Shown: positions 17,101 to 25,453 of the stretch, piece by piece | Layout of the letters: each line of letters begins with the position of its first letter | How positions within the stretch are numbered: position 1 is the first letter of the stretch | Source of the DNA: Serinicoccus sediminis | GTDB lineage: Bacteria; Actinomycetota; Actinomycetes; Actinomycetales; Dermatophilaceae | Length of the DNA stretch: 64,000 nucleotides | Direction: 5' to 3' | Assembly (NCBI RefSeq): GCF_004153545.1 | Contig: NZ_SDVA01000004.1 | Span: 124,001 to 188,000, forward strand | Program-made: the position numbers and the translations under genes | Notes under the pieces: model-generated | The model's database searches: none | The model's input: only the letters and a program-made list of their open reading frames with translations | What the model was told of the DNA's origin: nothing

Positions 17101-18831
17101 GACTGGTACGTCGATGGTGTCGACCTCGTTGTGCGAAGCGACGCCGATGATAAGCAGGTGCTGCAGTTCGTCAGCGATGCATTCGACCTGAGCCTAGACA
17201 ACGCCCAGATTTCCAATGTGATGGAAGTCGGACTCAATTACAAATTGGAAGTTCTCCGCCAGCAGGCGCGCTCCGTGGAGTCGGACGCTGAGCGGCTAGA
17301 CCTCTATATCGGGCCAGACGACCTCAAGGAGGCCCTGCCCAAAGGCCTTTGGTCGGCTTTGGCCGCGCAGGGGCTCGTGGACGATGACACACCTGTGGCC
17401 GATCTGCTCCTCACCGTCTATGGATCCGACTCACTGCGTATCCTCGCGGATCGTTTCCGGGACGAGGGGTACTCGGATGTGCCATCTGCCTGGGCAGGGA
17501 CGCCAGCGGCAATCTCCTGGGTCCGCAAGATGGGATTTGGTGCCGAGTACGCCGGGCAGCGGCGACAGGCACAGCCCGAGGAGTTTGTTGTCCCAGGCGC
17601 CGTCCGTCTCAACAAGCTACACGGTTACCAGAAGAAGATCGGCGAAGATCTCCGAACTGTGTTGACTCAACCTTCGGCGAACGGCCCTGCTCAGAAAGGC
17701 ATGGTCGAACTTCCAACCGGCGCGGGCAAGACGCGCGTCGCGACAGAGACGATGCTCAAGCTTCTGATTGACGAGGTACTTGCGGGGACGGTCCTGTGGA
17801 TCGCCCAGTCGGTTGAACTCTGTGAGCAGGCCGTTCAGACTTTCCAGACGGTGTGGCGGTACCTTGGCGACGAGCGGCCGCTCACCATCGGCCGCCTATG
17901 GGAGGGAAACACTGTCCACGAGCCCGACACGGAGTTCGCCGTCGTGGTTGCGACGGACGCCAAGCTGGAAGCCGTCATGGGCCTGCCGGAATACGGGTGG
18001 CTCAAGTTTCCGGTAGCAGTGTTCATCGACGAGGCGCATCGGGCCGGAGGATCCAGCAGATACACCCGGATCCTGCGGTGGCTCGGTGTCGATGGACGGA
18101 GCTGGGAGCGTCCGCTTGTCGGTCTATCAGCGACGCCGTTCAAAGGCAGCGTCGAGAACGCGGAGGGGACCAGGGATCTGGCTGCTCGTTTCGGCCACAA
18201 TCGTTTAGCCGCATTCCAGACCAACGCGTACCAGGAACTGGTGAGGCTCGGCGTGCTCGCGAGGGTCGAGCATGAGATTTTGCCGACGGGCTTTGAGATC
18301 CCTCTCAATTCCGTCGAGCGAGCCACGCTCCAATCCACGCGACTCATCGACCGAAACCTCTACGAGCGGATCGGTCGCAGTGAAGCTCGCATGAAAGTCC
18401 TGGTGGAGCACATCATTGATCAAGACCCCGACTGGCCGATACTTGTCTTCACTCCCAGCGTCCTGTCAGCTCAGGTACTCGCCGCATCCCTGAGGTACCG
18501 CGGCCATAAAGCAAAATCAGTAAGCGGTCAGACGGGCCGTCAGGAGAGACGCAGTGTCATTCGAGACTTCCAAGAGGGCAAGATTCAAGTGCTTGCGAAC
18601 TGCGATCTGCTCGTGCAGGGTTTCGACGCCCCTGGCGTCCGGGCCCTATACATCGCCCGTCCGACGTTCAGCCCGAGTGCCTATATCCAGATGGCGGGAC
18701 GAGGGCTGCGCGGAAAGGAGAACGGCGGCAAGGAGCAGTGCCGCATCGTTGACGTGGCCGACAACTGGGGAGCAATGAACGACTTTCTAGGTTATCGGGA
18801 GTATGAAGACCTCTGGAAGGAGCAAGGCTGA
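14125..18831 (+). CDS. Giant GHKL-ATPase / SF2 helicase fusion protein
   Basis: 1568 residues. Residues ~50-180 form a sacsin/Hsp90-like GHKL ATPase: N-box 'LLELVQNAADALAG' (Glu58, Asn62, Asp65), 'CANAGRPFSAKGI' and 'GRFGLGFKSVLAVTE'. A central region of ~1000 residues has no motif I recognise. From ~1180 a superfamily-2 helicase follows: Walker A 'ELPTGAGKTRVATE' (~1198), DEAH box 'FIDEAHRAGG' (~1301), 'LVGLSATPFKG', and motifs V/VI 'LVQGFDAPGVRALYIARP' and 'QMAGRGLRG'. Both catalytic units look intact. This is first gene of the coupled operon and overlaps the next gene by one base. GTG 14125 was preferred to an upstream start at 14086 because GAGGAG lies ahead of it and the upstream part is not protein-like. 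Not a standard DISARM subunit; it occupies the place of drmE/drmD. Confidence 0.85.
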   Translation: MTFDPQSWKPDAGLAREVEAQFGRTIESYRIHPDLVSEHANHEESIRTGGYSSRTLLELVQNAADALAGTGEPGVPFAGRVEIVLDTDQGVLYCANAGRPFSAKGIVAISMAHLSDKRGDEIGRFGLGFKSVLAVTEAPQVFSQSVSFEFNSLRARTELQKLAAAKRYPVLRTATLIDAAAAFGTDPVLAGLASWATTIIKLPAVTNIERLRSEIESFQSEFLLFVAAVREVRLRVIGSEPFETRHLSRDLGGDLFRIERPEGEGDDWIVKSRMHAPSTEARRQVGEAVSRSVVKVTVAVPTRFSQLGLGEFWSYFPLQDRTTATGLFNAPWSVNDDRTTLLENDYNREILRCLSEMFVGLLPRLSHTTDPAAHLDYMPARGKEIRGFGDRLLTINVPKLAAVRALIPDARGALRNGADLKPLDFRVGFDVDVHQAWIRSPNTGDDVPHWRCYSTPTRATRLRDLFTSVVAGDVDASSRDVKRALDTLPKRGLLSWLREWAEGDDPQSAANAFRTVARNSGIDGIEGAKVIPTTDGMRPLTDRNVVFLSREADLEVDGAVFVDTAFLAEKDVERLLRDRGFRNLDPQAILNARLATLSVTAGDEAYTKVWDAVLDLSVHEAVKTIRASTAPIMVPTQDGGWAWPRQVIDVDVDLGEQFASKLLHRNRCVPDVATGIGVIRHPVKDFPLEDEPFLELYQQGVLTDLNAQLGPGDRPIDSIELTPGEGPGPFSVLFMLRDAGAPAPVREAWTTAMLAFGDEEWICEDRDTQRTYSVTSPLRWAVEQAGLLRTGRGFRPPPDVVAPSLVRYSGLLPLYQGPRQAVDLLRLPDELESVSPRVLREMLEGEVFPRVDDDVLVEFVVTASRIGLGGGKPASIPARVKQMVEPRPPNAVYVATTEEQEEFLRLRQRPYLRASSGEVEELVQVVGCRRFEDSFSFSMVIEGQRDGEPITDKFTGLRNGLWRERVANSKVARALTIARRVTTEDGVEDQPADWYVDGVDLVVRSDADDKQVLQFVSDAFDLSLDNAQISNVMEVGLNYKLEVLRQQARSVESDAERLDLYIGPDDLKEALPKGLWSALAAQGLVDDDTPVADLLLTVYGSDSLRILADRFRDEGYSDVPSAWAGTPAAISWVRKMGFGAEYAGQRRQAQPEEFVVPGAVRLNKLHGYQKKIGEDLRTVLTQPSANGPAQKGMVELPTGAGKTRVATETMLKLLIDEVLAGTVLWIAQSVELCEQAVQTFQTVWRYLGDERPLTIGRLWEGNTVHEPDTEFAVVVATDAKLEAVMGLPEYGWLKFPVAVFIDEAHRAGGSSRYTRILRWLGVDGRSWERPLVGLSATPFKGSVENAEGTRDLAARFGHNRLAAFQTNAYQELVRLGVLARVEHEILPTGFEIPLNSVERATLQSTRLIDRNLYERIGRSEARMKVLVEHIIDQDPDWPILVFTPSVLSAQVLAASLRYRGHKAKSVSGQTGRQERRSVIRDFQEGKIQVLANCDLLVQGFDAPGVRALYIARPTFSPSAYIQMAGRGLRGKENGGKEQCRIVDVADNWGAMNDFLGYREYEDLWKEQG

Positions 18832-20351
18832 TGATCCTCGTTCCCGCGCTCGCCGACATCGAACAACGCGCCACGAGTCCCGCTGAACGCGCATTCGCCC
18901 GTCTGCTGCGAGATGTCGTCGGAGACGCCGACGCGGTGGCATTCCATTCCGTCGACCTGCGTTCGCACTCCTACAAGCAGCAGGCCGAGGCTGATTTCGT
19001 CGTGCTTTGGAAGGGGACCGTCGTGGTTATCGAGATCAAGGGCGGCGGTGTGCGGAGGCACGACGGTATCTGGTACTCGGTGGACCGCCGCGGTGATTGG
19101 CACAAGCTGATCGGCTCACCGATGGAGCAGGCGCGGTCGGCGGCCTTCGCGTTGCGTGACATCCTGCGCGAGGAGGGCATCGGCTGGTTTGCACATGAGT
19201 CCGTCGTCGTGACGCCAGACATCGACGCTCCTCCACACGCGGTCGGCTGGCTACCGACACATTGGCTCGCGCGTGACGACATGACGATCGCCAAGCTCAC
19301 AGCGTCGCTCGACGCCGTCGTCGCCGGCGCGCGAACACCGCCGTCCAGCCAGAGGCGTGCGCGCACTAGTGACCTGCGGACCCGGCTGTTCGGCGAGTTT
19401 ACGCGCATGCCCGTCATCGATGCACAGCGTGGCGCCGTGATCGAGGAGCAGACACGCGCGACAGCGGGCCAGGCCCGAGTCCTCGCCGCCTTGGCCCGGA
19501 ACCAGCGCGTGCTTGTCTTCGGTGGCGCCGGAACCGGCAAGTCGCTTGTCCTTGTCGAGGCCGCTAAGCAGGAGGCAGACCAGGGCAGATCGGTTCTGAT
19601 CACTTTCCGGTCGCCAGGTCTTGTGCAGTTCTTCTCCCCGCACATCGCTGATCGTGACATCGATCTAGTTCCCTTCGAGAACCTCGCACGTGTCCATCCG
19701 CACGACGTCGTGCTGGTCGATGAGGCGCAGGACCTGATGACAGCTGAGGCCATGGACAGAATCGACACTGTGATTGACGGTGGGCGTGCGGCAGGACGTT
19801 GGCGCATGTTCCTCGACCCGAACAATCAGGCGCACGTGGATGGTGGTTACGACGAGGACGTCGCCGCCCTGGTAGCTGACGAAGCCATCTCGGTCGACCT
19901 GGATCTCAACGTCCGTAACACTCGCGCGATCGTTCACGTCGTCCAGGAATACCTCGGCGCCGACATCGGCGACCCCGGCATCGTCCATGGCGAGAAGGTC
20001 GCGTGGCACACGACCCCGGGGGACGCATCCGTTGCAGACGCAGAAGCCCTGGCGAAGGAGCTCCTCGCAGACGGTGCACGTCGGGATCAGACCTGGATCA
20101 TCGATGTCGCGTCCAGCGATGCCCCACGCACCAGCGCGGCAGGATTCACCGTTACCAGCCCGAGGTACGCGAAGGGGCTAGAGGTGGAGCATGCTCTCGT
20201 GTGTGGGCTCCCGGTCGACTTCGATAGGGCGAGCATCGCCGCTTTCTACGTTGCTGTCACTCGCGCCCGGGTCTCGCTGCACATCCTGGCGTCGAAGGAC
20301 GACAAGAAGCGCCTCCAGAAGCTTGTTCGACAGCGGATGGTGACCGAATGA
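18831..20351 (+). CDS. NERD-domain nuclease / superfamily-1 helicase
   Basis: 506 residues. The N-terminal ~130 residues match the NERD (nuclease-related) domain: 'SPAERAFARLLRD', then 'EADFVVLWKGTVVVIEIKGG' carrying the Asp and Glu-x-Lys metal-site pattern of restriction-endonuclease folds. From ~220 an UvrD/DUF2075-like helicase core is present: Walker A 'VFGGAGTGKSLVLVE', Walker B 'VVLVDEAQDLM', and motif VI 'FYVAVTRARVSLHILAS'. The combination suggests coupled DNA translocation and cutting (inference). It lies between the giant helicase (TGATG, 1-base overlap) and the DrmA-like gene (ATGA, 4-base overlap), so all are translated together. In this locus it is the best candidate for the nuclease function that the phospholipase-D protein DrmC may supply in DISARM. 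Confidence 0.85.
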   Translation: MILVPALADIEQRATSPAERAFARLLRDVVGDADAVAFHSVDLRSHSYKQQAEADFVVLWKGTVVVIEIKGGGVRRHDGIWYSVDRRGDWHKLIGSPMEQARSAAFALRDILREEGIGWFAHESVVVTPDIDAPPHAVGWLPTHWLARDDMTIAKLTASLDAVVAGARTPPSSQRRARTSDLRTRLFGEFTRMPVIDAQRGAVIEEQTRATAGQARVLAALARNQRVLVFGGAGTGKSLVLVEAAKQEADQGRSVLITFRSPGLVQFFSPHIADRDIDLVPFENLARVHPHDVVLVDEAQDLMTAEAMDRIDTVIDGGRAAGRWRMFLDPNNQAHVDGGYDEDVAALVADEAISVDLDLNVRNTRAIVHVVQEYLGADIGDPGIVHGEKVAWHTTPGDASVADAEALAKELLADGARRDQTWIIDVASSDAPRTSAAGFTVTSPRYAKGLEVEHALVCGLPVDFDRASIAAFYVAVTRARVSLHILASKDDKKRLQKLVRQRMVTE

Positions 20352-23300
20352 CCCTCACCCGTGCGCAGAAGGCAGTACTCGATCATCTTCGCTCCGCCTA
20401 CGTCGGGCCAGACGGTGGCGATGACGAGACAATCGAGAATCTCCCCAACAGGCAGTACGCCGTGGGTTTGCTTTTCCCTCGAGAGAACGGCCAGCCCGTC
20501 ACCGACGACGGTGCGGGGCACGCCCTCTCGAACGAGGACCAAGACATCAAGGCAGACGTCGCGGCGACAGGCGAGGTCGAGGAACAGGGTGCTGGCGTGC
20601 CGATCGCCGAAGACTGGCGACCATCGTCGATCGCGATCTCGTTCGTCACAGACCGTCCTTCGGTCCGCTGCGACTTGAGTGGAGCCACTTATGCTCAGGT
20701 GGATGACGACGGTCCGCCGCGCTGGCGAAGGCACGCCTTCGCTTTCGAAGGGCTCGAGTTGGGCGAGGGTGCTGGCCCTAAGGAGCGAAACGCTGGCGCG
20801 GTACCGATCGAGGTGGGCGCCCGCTGGCGCGATCTCGGTGACCACCACCTGGTTACCGTCCACGCCCGCGTACTTGCCAAAGCGTCGGGTGAAGCCCGCG
20901 CAGATGCTGCCGCGAGCCTCTATCAGGTGGCCCTCAGTGTGCAACCCACCGAAGGTGGGACCATTTACGAGTACGACACCAACCGTTCCTTCGACCTCGA
21001 CGACGAGGCGGCCGAGCTGCGCCTCCGGTACCGGGAGCGGAAGGTATACGCCGTCGGCCACGGTATGGCCGCAGACTGGCATTTCACGGATAATCGGTGC
21101 ACCAGGGTGTGGCTCGACCCTGTCCCTTCCTTCGTTGTGCCCGCAATCGAGACGACTGGCTTCAAGAGCGGTACCACCGAAGCACGTGCCCTGCGCCTGG
21201 ACCACCTCGCAGACATCGACACCGCAACCGATGACGTCCTCGTTTCCCTCGACGCCTTCGTTGAGGCCTTCGCAAGTTGGGTCGCTGCGGAACGCGGACG
21301 CGTCGCCGCATTCGGGAACAGCAGCCAGGTCGCGGAGCAGATCGTTCGCCGTTCGGAGACAGCGTTAACCCGAATGCGTGAGTCTGTGGACCTGCTCCGT
21401 TGTCCAGCTCAAACGGACCTGCGCACCGCCTTCGCGCTCGGCATGGAAGCAATGCGCCTGCAGATGCACCAGGCCGCGCTTGGCCGCGGTGAGGAGTCTC
21501 CGCCTGCGTGGCGTCCGTTCCAGCTTGGTTTCCTCCTCCTCGCGCTTCCCTCCACCATCGACGACACGCATGTGGATCGAGGGCTTGTCGACCTCATCTG
21601 GTTCCCCACGGGCGGCGGAAAGACTGAGGCATACCTCGGTCTGGCTGCCATCGAGATCTTTTATCGTCGCCTCCTTCACGGGGCGTCTGGCGGTGGCACC
21701 GCGGTCATCACCCGCTACACCCTCCGACTCCTTACGGCGCAGCAGTTCCAACGTGCTGCGTCGCTCATTTGCGCAATGGAGCTGCTGCGTCGCCCGGATC
21801 GGTTGGCCGATCAGCGGGCGCGTGGCATGCTCCCTTTTACAATCGGTCTCTGGGTTGGCAATGAAGTAACGCCAGGCACCCGCAGAGACGCGAAGGCGGC
21901 ACTTGAGCGACTGCATAAGGCGGCACGGCCCGAGGAGGCAAATCAGTTCCAGGTCGAATCGTGCCCGTGGTGCAGTGCCGCGCTGCTGCCGGCGAACCGT
22001 ACGGCAAACCGTGCCGCATACGGTCTTCGGCTCGTGGGAAACGACGTCGTCGTCCACTGCACTCGGCCGAGCTGTGAGTTCAAAGACGAGCTGCCAGTCG
22101 CGGTGGTCGACGAGTCTCTCTACGAGGATCCCCCAACGTTCCTCCTGGCGACCGTAGACAAGTTCGCCCGACTGCAGTACCGTCCCGAGGCCGGGAAATT
22201 GCTTGGACTCAATACCGCATTCCGGCAGCCGTCGATGATCATCCAGGACGAGCTTCACCTGTTGTCAGGTCCACTCGGAACCACCGTCGCGGTCTTCGAC
22301 GCCGTGATCCAGATCCTGCTGGCCAGTGGCGGATCTACCCCTAAGATCGTGGCTTCCACCGCAACGATTCGGGCCTCGGACGAACAGGTTCGAGGACTCT
22401 ACGGTCGGTCCGTCGCACTGTACCCACCGTCTGGCCTCGACGACGACCGCACCTTCTTCTCTCGGCCGGTGTCGAGTGGCGAGGGTCGTTTGTACGTCGG
22501 CCTGATGCCCCAGTCCCTCTCGCAGGTGTCCGCGGTGGTCTCTGCCGCGTCACCCCTGATCGAGATCCCCGAGGTCCTCCCTTCAATTGCAGGAGTCGAC
22601 ACAACGCGCGATGCATACTGGACCGCCGTTTTTTACCACAACAGCCTGCGGGAGCTGGGTCGCACCGGCACGCTGGTGGTCGACGACGTCAATGGTCGCC
22701 TAGAGCCGCGTGCCGAACGACTCGGTCTACGGTTGCGGCGGGTACGCGCCGACAGAGTGCTGGAGCTCACCAGCCGGCGAGGTCCTGAGGAGTTGCCTAA
22801 CGATCTGCGTGCGCTGAAGCGCACCGCGGACTCCGAGGAGGCAATCGACGTTGTGCTGTCCTCCAACATGCTATCGGTCGGCATCGACATACCGCGCCTC
22901 GCACTGATGCTCATGGTCGGCCAGCCTAAGACGACGGCCGAGTACATTCAGGCCACCAGCCGCGTCGGGCGGGGTCAGGTCAAGGGCGTCATTACCACGC
23001 TGTTCCGTGCAAACCGTGCCCGCGACAGATCCCATTTCGAGACATTCCGGGGCTACCATGAGGCGCTTTACCGCAGCGTTGAACCGACTTCTGTCACGCC
23101 CTGGTCTCTGGCCTCACGCGACCGCTCTCTGGCTGGAGCGCTCGTGGTCTTGATACGGAACACGATCCCAATGCTTGCGCCGAACGACTCGGCGAGGAGA
23201 CTGGATCTGGAGGACCCGTCGCAGCTGACCACGATCGAGGCCCTCGTGGAGCGCTTGCTCAACCAAGTTGGGCTCGCGGACCCGCTAGAGACCGACGAGG

Positions 23301-23542
23301 CGCGTGCCCAGCTATGGGCGCTAATGCGTGACTGGGACCGACGAGCCAGCAACGCCCGCATCACGAGCGAGACCCTGCAGTACGACCGGCAGAAGGTCGA
23401 TGACCTGGCCCTGCTCAAGCGATTCGCGCAGGCCGGCGAGGGATGGGTCGTGGCCGACTCCATGCGGTCAGTCGAGCCAAATGTTGCAGTGGCGGTGCGT
23501 GAGCCATTCGAAGAGGAGTCCCGTGGAACGCATCCTGCATGA
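20348..23542 (+). CDS. drmA: DrmA-like DISARM helicase
   Basis: 1064 residues. The helicase core shows Walker A 'FPTGGGKTEAYLGLAAIE' (~residue 419), an unusual DEAD-box variant in 'MIIQDELHLLSGPLGT' (DELH, ~634), motif III 'VASTATIRAS' (~669), and motifs V/VI 'SVGIDIPRLALMLMVGQP' and 'YIQATSRVGRGQ'. This set, especially DELH-LLSGPLG, is characteristic of DrmA, the DISARM helicase. The N-terminal 400 residues are beta-rich with no motif known to me. A CxxC...C pair ('CPWCSAAL', 'CTRPSCEF') near residues 540-580 forms a likely zinc finger inside the core, as in DUF1998-linked helicases. DrmA works with DrmB as a DNA-binding, ATP-dependent complex that blocks incoming unmethylated DNA (published for other DISARM systems). 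Confidence 0.85.
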   Translation: MTLTRAQKAVLDHLRSAYVGPDGGDDETIENLPNRQYAVGLLFPRENGQPVTDDGAGHALSNEDQDIKADVAATGEVEEQGAGVPIAEDWRPSSIAISFVTDRPSVRCDLSGATYAQVDDDGPPRWRRHAFAFEGLELGEGAGPKERNAGAVPIEVGARWRDLGDHHLVTVHARVLAKASGEARADAAASLYQVALSVQPTEGGTIYEYDTNRSFDLDDEAAELRLRYRERKVYAVGHGMAADWHFTDNRCTRVWLDPVPSFVVPAIETTGFKSGTTEARALRLDHLADIDTATDDVLVSLDAFVEAFASWVAAERGRVAAFGNSSQVAEQIVRRSETALTRMRESVDLLRCPAQTDLRTAFALGMEAMRLQMHQAALGRGEESPPAWRPFQLGFLLLALPSTIDDTHVDRGLVDLIWFPTGGGKTEAYLGLAAIEIFYRRLLHGASGGGTAVITRYTLRLLTAQQFQRAASLICAMELLRRPDRLADQRARGMLPFTIGLWVGNEVTPGTRRDAKAALERLHKAARPEEANQFQVESCPWCSAALLPANRTANRAAYGLRLVGNDVVVHCTRPSCEFKDELPVAVVDESLYEDPPTFLLATVDKFARLQYRPEAGKLLGLNTAFRQPSMIIQDELHLLSGPLGTTVAVFDAVIQILLASGGSTPKIVASTATIRASDEQVRGLYGRSVALYPPSGLDDDRTFFSRPVSSGEGRLYVGLMPQSLSQVSAVVSAASPLIEIPEVLPSIAGVDTTRDAYWTAVFYHNSLRELGRTGTLVVDDVNGRLEPRAERLGLRLRRVRADRVLELTSRRGPEELPNDLRALKRTADSEEAIDVVLSSNMLSVGIDIPRLALMLMVGQPKTTAEYIQATSRVGRGQVKGVITTLFRANRARDRSHFETFRGYHEALYRSVEPTSVTPWSLASRDRSLAGALVVLIRNTIPMLAPNDSARRLDLEDPSQLTTIEALVERLLNQVGLADPLETDEARAQLWALMRDWDRRASNARITSETLQYDRQKVDDLALLKRFAQAGEGWVVADSMRSVEPNVAVAVREPFEEESRGTHPA

Positions 23543-25364
23543 CCTACGCCTGTCCGAGACCGTCTCTCCTTTCGGCGTCGGTGCGATCGTCGACATCCGC
23601 GGGGAGTCCCTGATCGCACCCGACACGTCGTGGTGGGACAAGCAGTTCGCACCTGAGGTCCATTGCGAACGCCTGGTGCGTCGCCTTGGCCCTAGCACGC
23701 TGCGAGAAGCCCCATCGCACTCTGGTCGTGCCGCCAGGGAGACCCGTGGCCTACTGTATTGGCGCTTTCCTGAGTGGCGCTTCTGCGAGCGATGCACAAG
23801 CCTTTCGCGCATAACTGGTCGTAAGAAGGGGAAATGGACGAACACCTGCGGGTGTGGGGGATCACTCGTCCCTATGCGCTACGTGGCGGTCTGCCAGACG
23901 GGTAGCCACATTCAAGACATCGAGTGGTTCAAGTGGTCCCACCGAGGGCAGGACGCGGGCGTCACCGAGGCCGTGCGGCATTGCCGCTCCTTCAAGGAGC
24001 TGAAGTTCGTTCGGTCTTCGAAGCATGGTGAAGGGCTGGGGTCGTTGCGGGTCGCCTGCAGCGGGTGCAAACGCACACGTTCTTTGAGCGACCTTGTGAC
24101 CAAGGAATCACTCCGTCGCGATGGCATTCGCTGCAATGGCACCCAACCATGGGAGGACGTCACGCCTTCTGAACCGTGCGAGTCCCCATTGACCGCTGTG
24201 CAGCGCGGCGCAACGGGGAACTATCTCGCAGAACGGATCTCCGCTCTCGACATCCCCGAGGAGCGCCCACGCTCCTCCCGCAAGGCCGAACGGATCCGTG
24301 GGCATATGTTCTTTGAGAAAGTTGTCGCTGACAACGGAGGACCGCAGGCTGAGATGGTCGCAGGTTGGATCGCCAACGAGCTTGGCGTGACTCCCGAAGA
24401 TGTGCTCAAGGTGGCCGCAGACGGAAACGACGCCGCCGAAGATGACGTGCTCCTGGACCTCAAGGACGGCGAATGGGCCGCATTCTTGAAGAAGTTCGAG
24501 AGGGGAGGTCGCGACCGTGGCGGGGGAGACTTCGTGGTCGACGGGTGGCGGTTCGCTGATCATCCCGAGGCGCCTGATGCCCTAACGCACGCAGTGGTAG
24601 CCGTTGGGCAAGTCCACCGCGTGCGCGAGGTGCGTGCCCTCAAGGGCTTTCGTCGGCACTCTGCCGCCGCCGAGCTTATCTCCGCCGACCTAAGCATTGA
24701 CGGCAAGCGTAAGCCTGTCTATCCGGCAACCGAGATGTTTGGCGAGGGCATCTTTCTCCAGTTCAACGAAGAGCACCTCGCCAGGTGGGAGTCCCTACCG
24801 GAGGTTCAGGCGCGCGCCGCAATCCTCACCAACCGACGTCGAGAAACGATGTGGGCCCAGCGACTCGACATCCCGGAGGCGAGGTATTTAGCCCTGCACA
24901 CCATTGCGCACCTGCTCATACGCCGCCTCGCCTACGCGAGCGGATACTCTTCCGCGTCACTCCAGGAGCGGGTCTATGCGCGCTCCGATCGGCCAGACCC
25001 AACCGCTGGCATCCTGATATTCACAGCGGCGGGTGACGCGCAAGGCACTCTGGGCGGGCTGGTACGTCTCGCCGATCCCGTCAAACTAATTCCCCTGTTG
25101 ATTGCCGCGCTCGACGACGCTGACGTCTGCTCCAATGACCCTGTCTGCATCGAGAGCGACCGTCAGGGTTCTTCAAGTCTCAATCTCTCTGCGTGTCACG
25201 GTTGTTCGCTGGTCAGCGAGACCTCATGCGAGACGTCGAACAGGCTTCTCGACCGGCAGTTGGTGCTCGGCGGAGGAAACGTGCCTGGGTTGCTGGACGC
25301 TGTGTTAGCGCAGGTGAGGGCACGCGGGGTTCAGTCAGCGCTCAAGGCGGAACGATTGGGGTGA
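23523..25364 (+). CDS. drmB: DrmB-like DUF1998 protein
   Basis: 613 residues. It begins 'VERILHDLRLSETVSPFGVG', followed by a Cys cluster ('FCERCTSL', 'TNTCGCGGSLVP') that should bind zinc. The C-terminal DUF1998 domain carries 'LALHTIAHLLIRRLAYASGY' with 'SSASLQERVYA' (~residues 457-485) and the Cys-rich end 'SACHGCSLVSETSCE' (~558). DrmB partners DrmA in DISARM and the pair is the invariant core of the system. The GTG start lies 20 bases inside the drmA-like gene and has GAGGAG at proper spacing, so translation is coupled; there is no upstream in-frame alternative that is protein-like. It is the last gene of the operon and converges on vsr, 89 bp away. Confidence 0.86.
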   Translation: MERILHDLRLSETVSPFGVGAIVDIRGESLIAPDTSWWDKQFAPEVHCERLVRRLGPSTLREAPSHSGRAARETRGLLYWRFPEWRFCERCTSLSRITGRKKGKWTNTCGCGGSLVPMRYVAVCQTGSHIQDIEWFKWSHRGQDAGVTEAVRHCRSFKELKFVRSSKHGEGLGSLRVACSGCKRTRSLSDLVTKESLRRDGIRCNGTQPWEDVTPSEPCESPLTAVQRGATGNYLAERISALDIPEERPRSSRKAERIRGHMFFEKVVADNGGPQAEMVAGWIANELGVTPEDVLKVAADGNDAAEDDVLLDLKDGEWAAFLKKFERGGRDRGGGDFVVDGWRFADHPEAPDALTHAVVAVGQVHRVREVRALKGFRRHSAAAELISADLSIDGKRKPVYPATEMFGEGIFLQFNEEHLARWESLPEVQARAAILTNRRRETMWAQRLDIPEARYLALHTIAHLLIRRLAYASGYSSASLQERVYARSDRPDPTAGILIFTAAGDAQGTLGGLVRLADPVKLIPLLIAALDDADVCSNDPVCIESDRQGSSSLNLSACHGCSLVSETSCETSNRLLDRQLVLGGGNVPGLLDAVLAQVRARGVQSALKAERLG

Positions 25365-25453
25365 AGTCGTCAAGCACTCTTGCCGTCCTTGCGGTGATCG
25401 AGACTATGGCGTCACCGCGAGGTGCTTCACCTTTGGCCACACTGGACACACGG

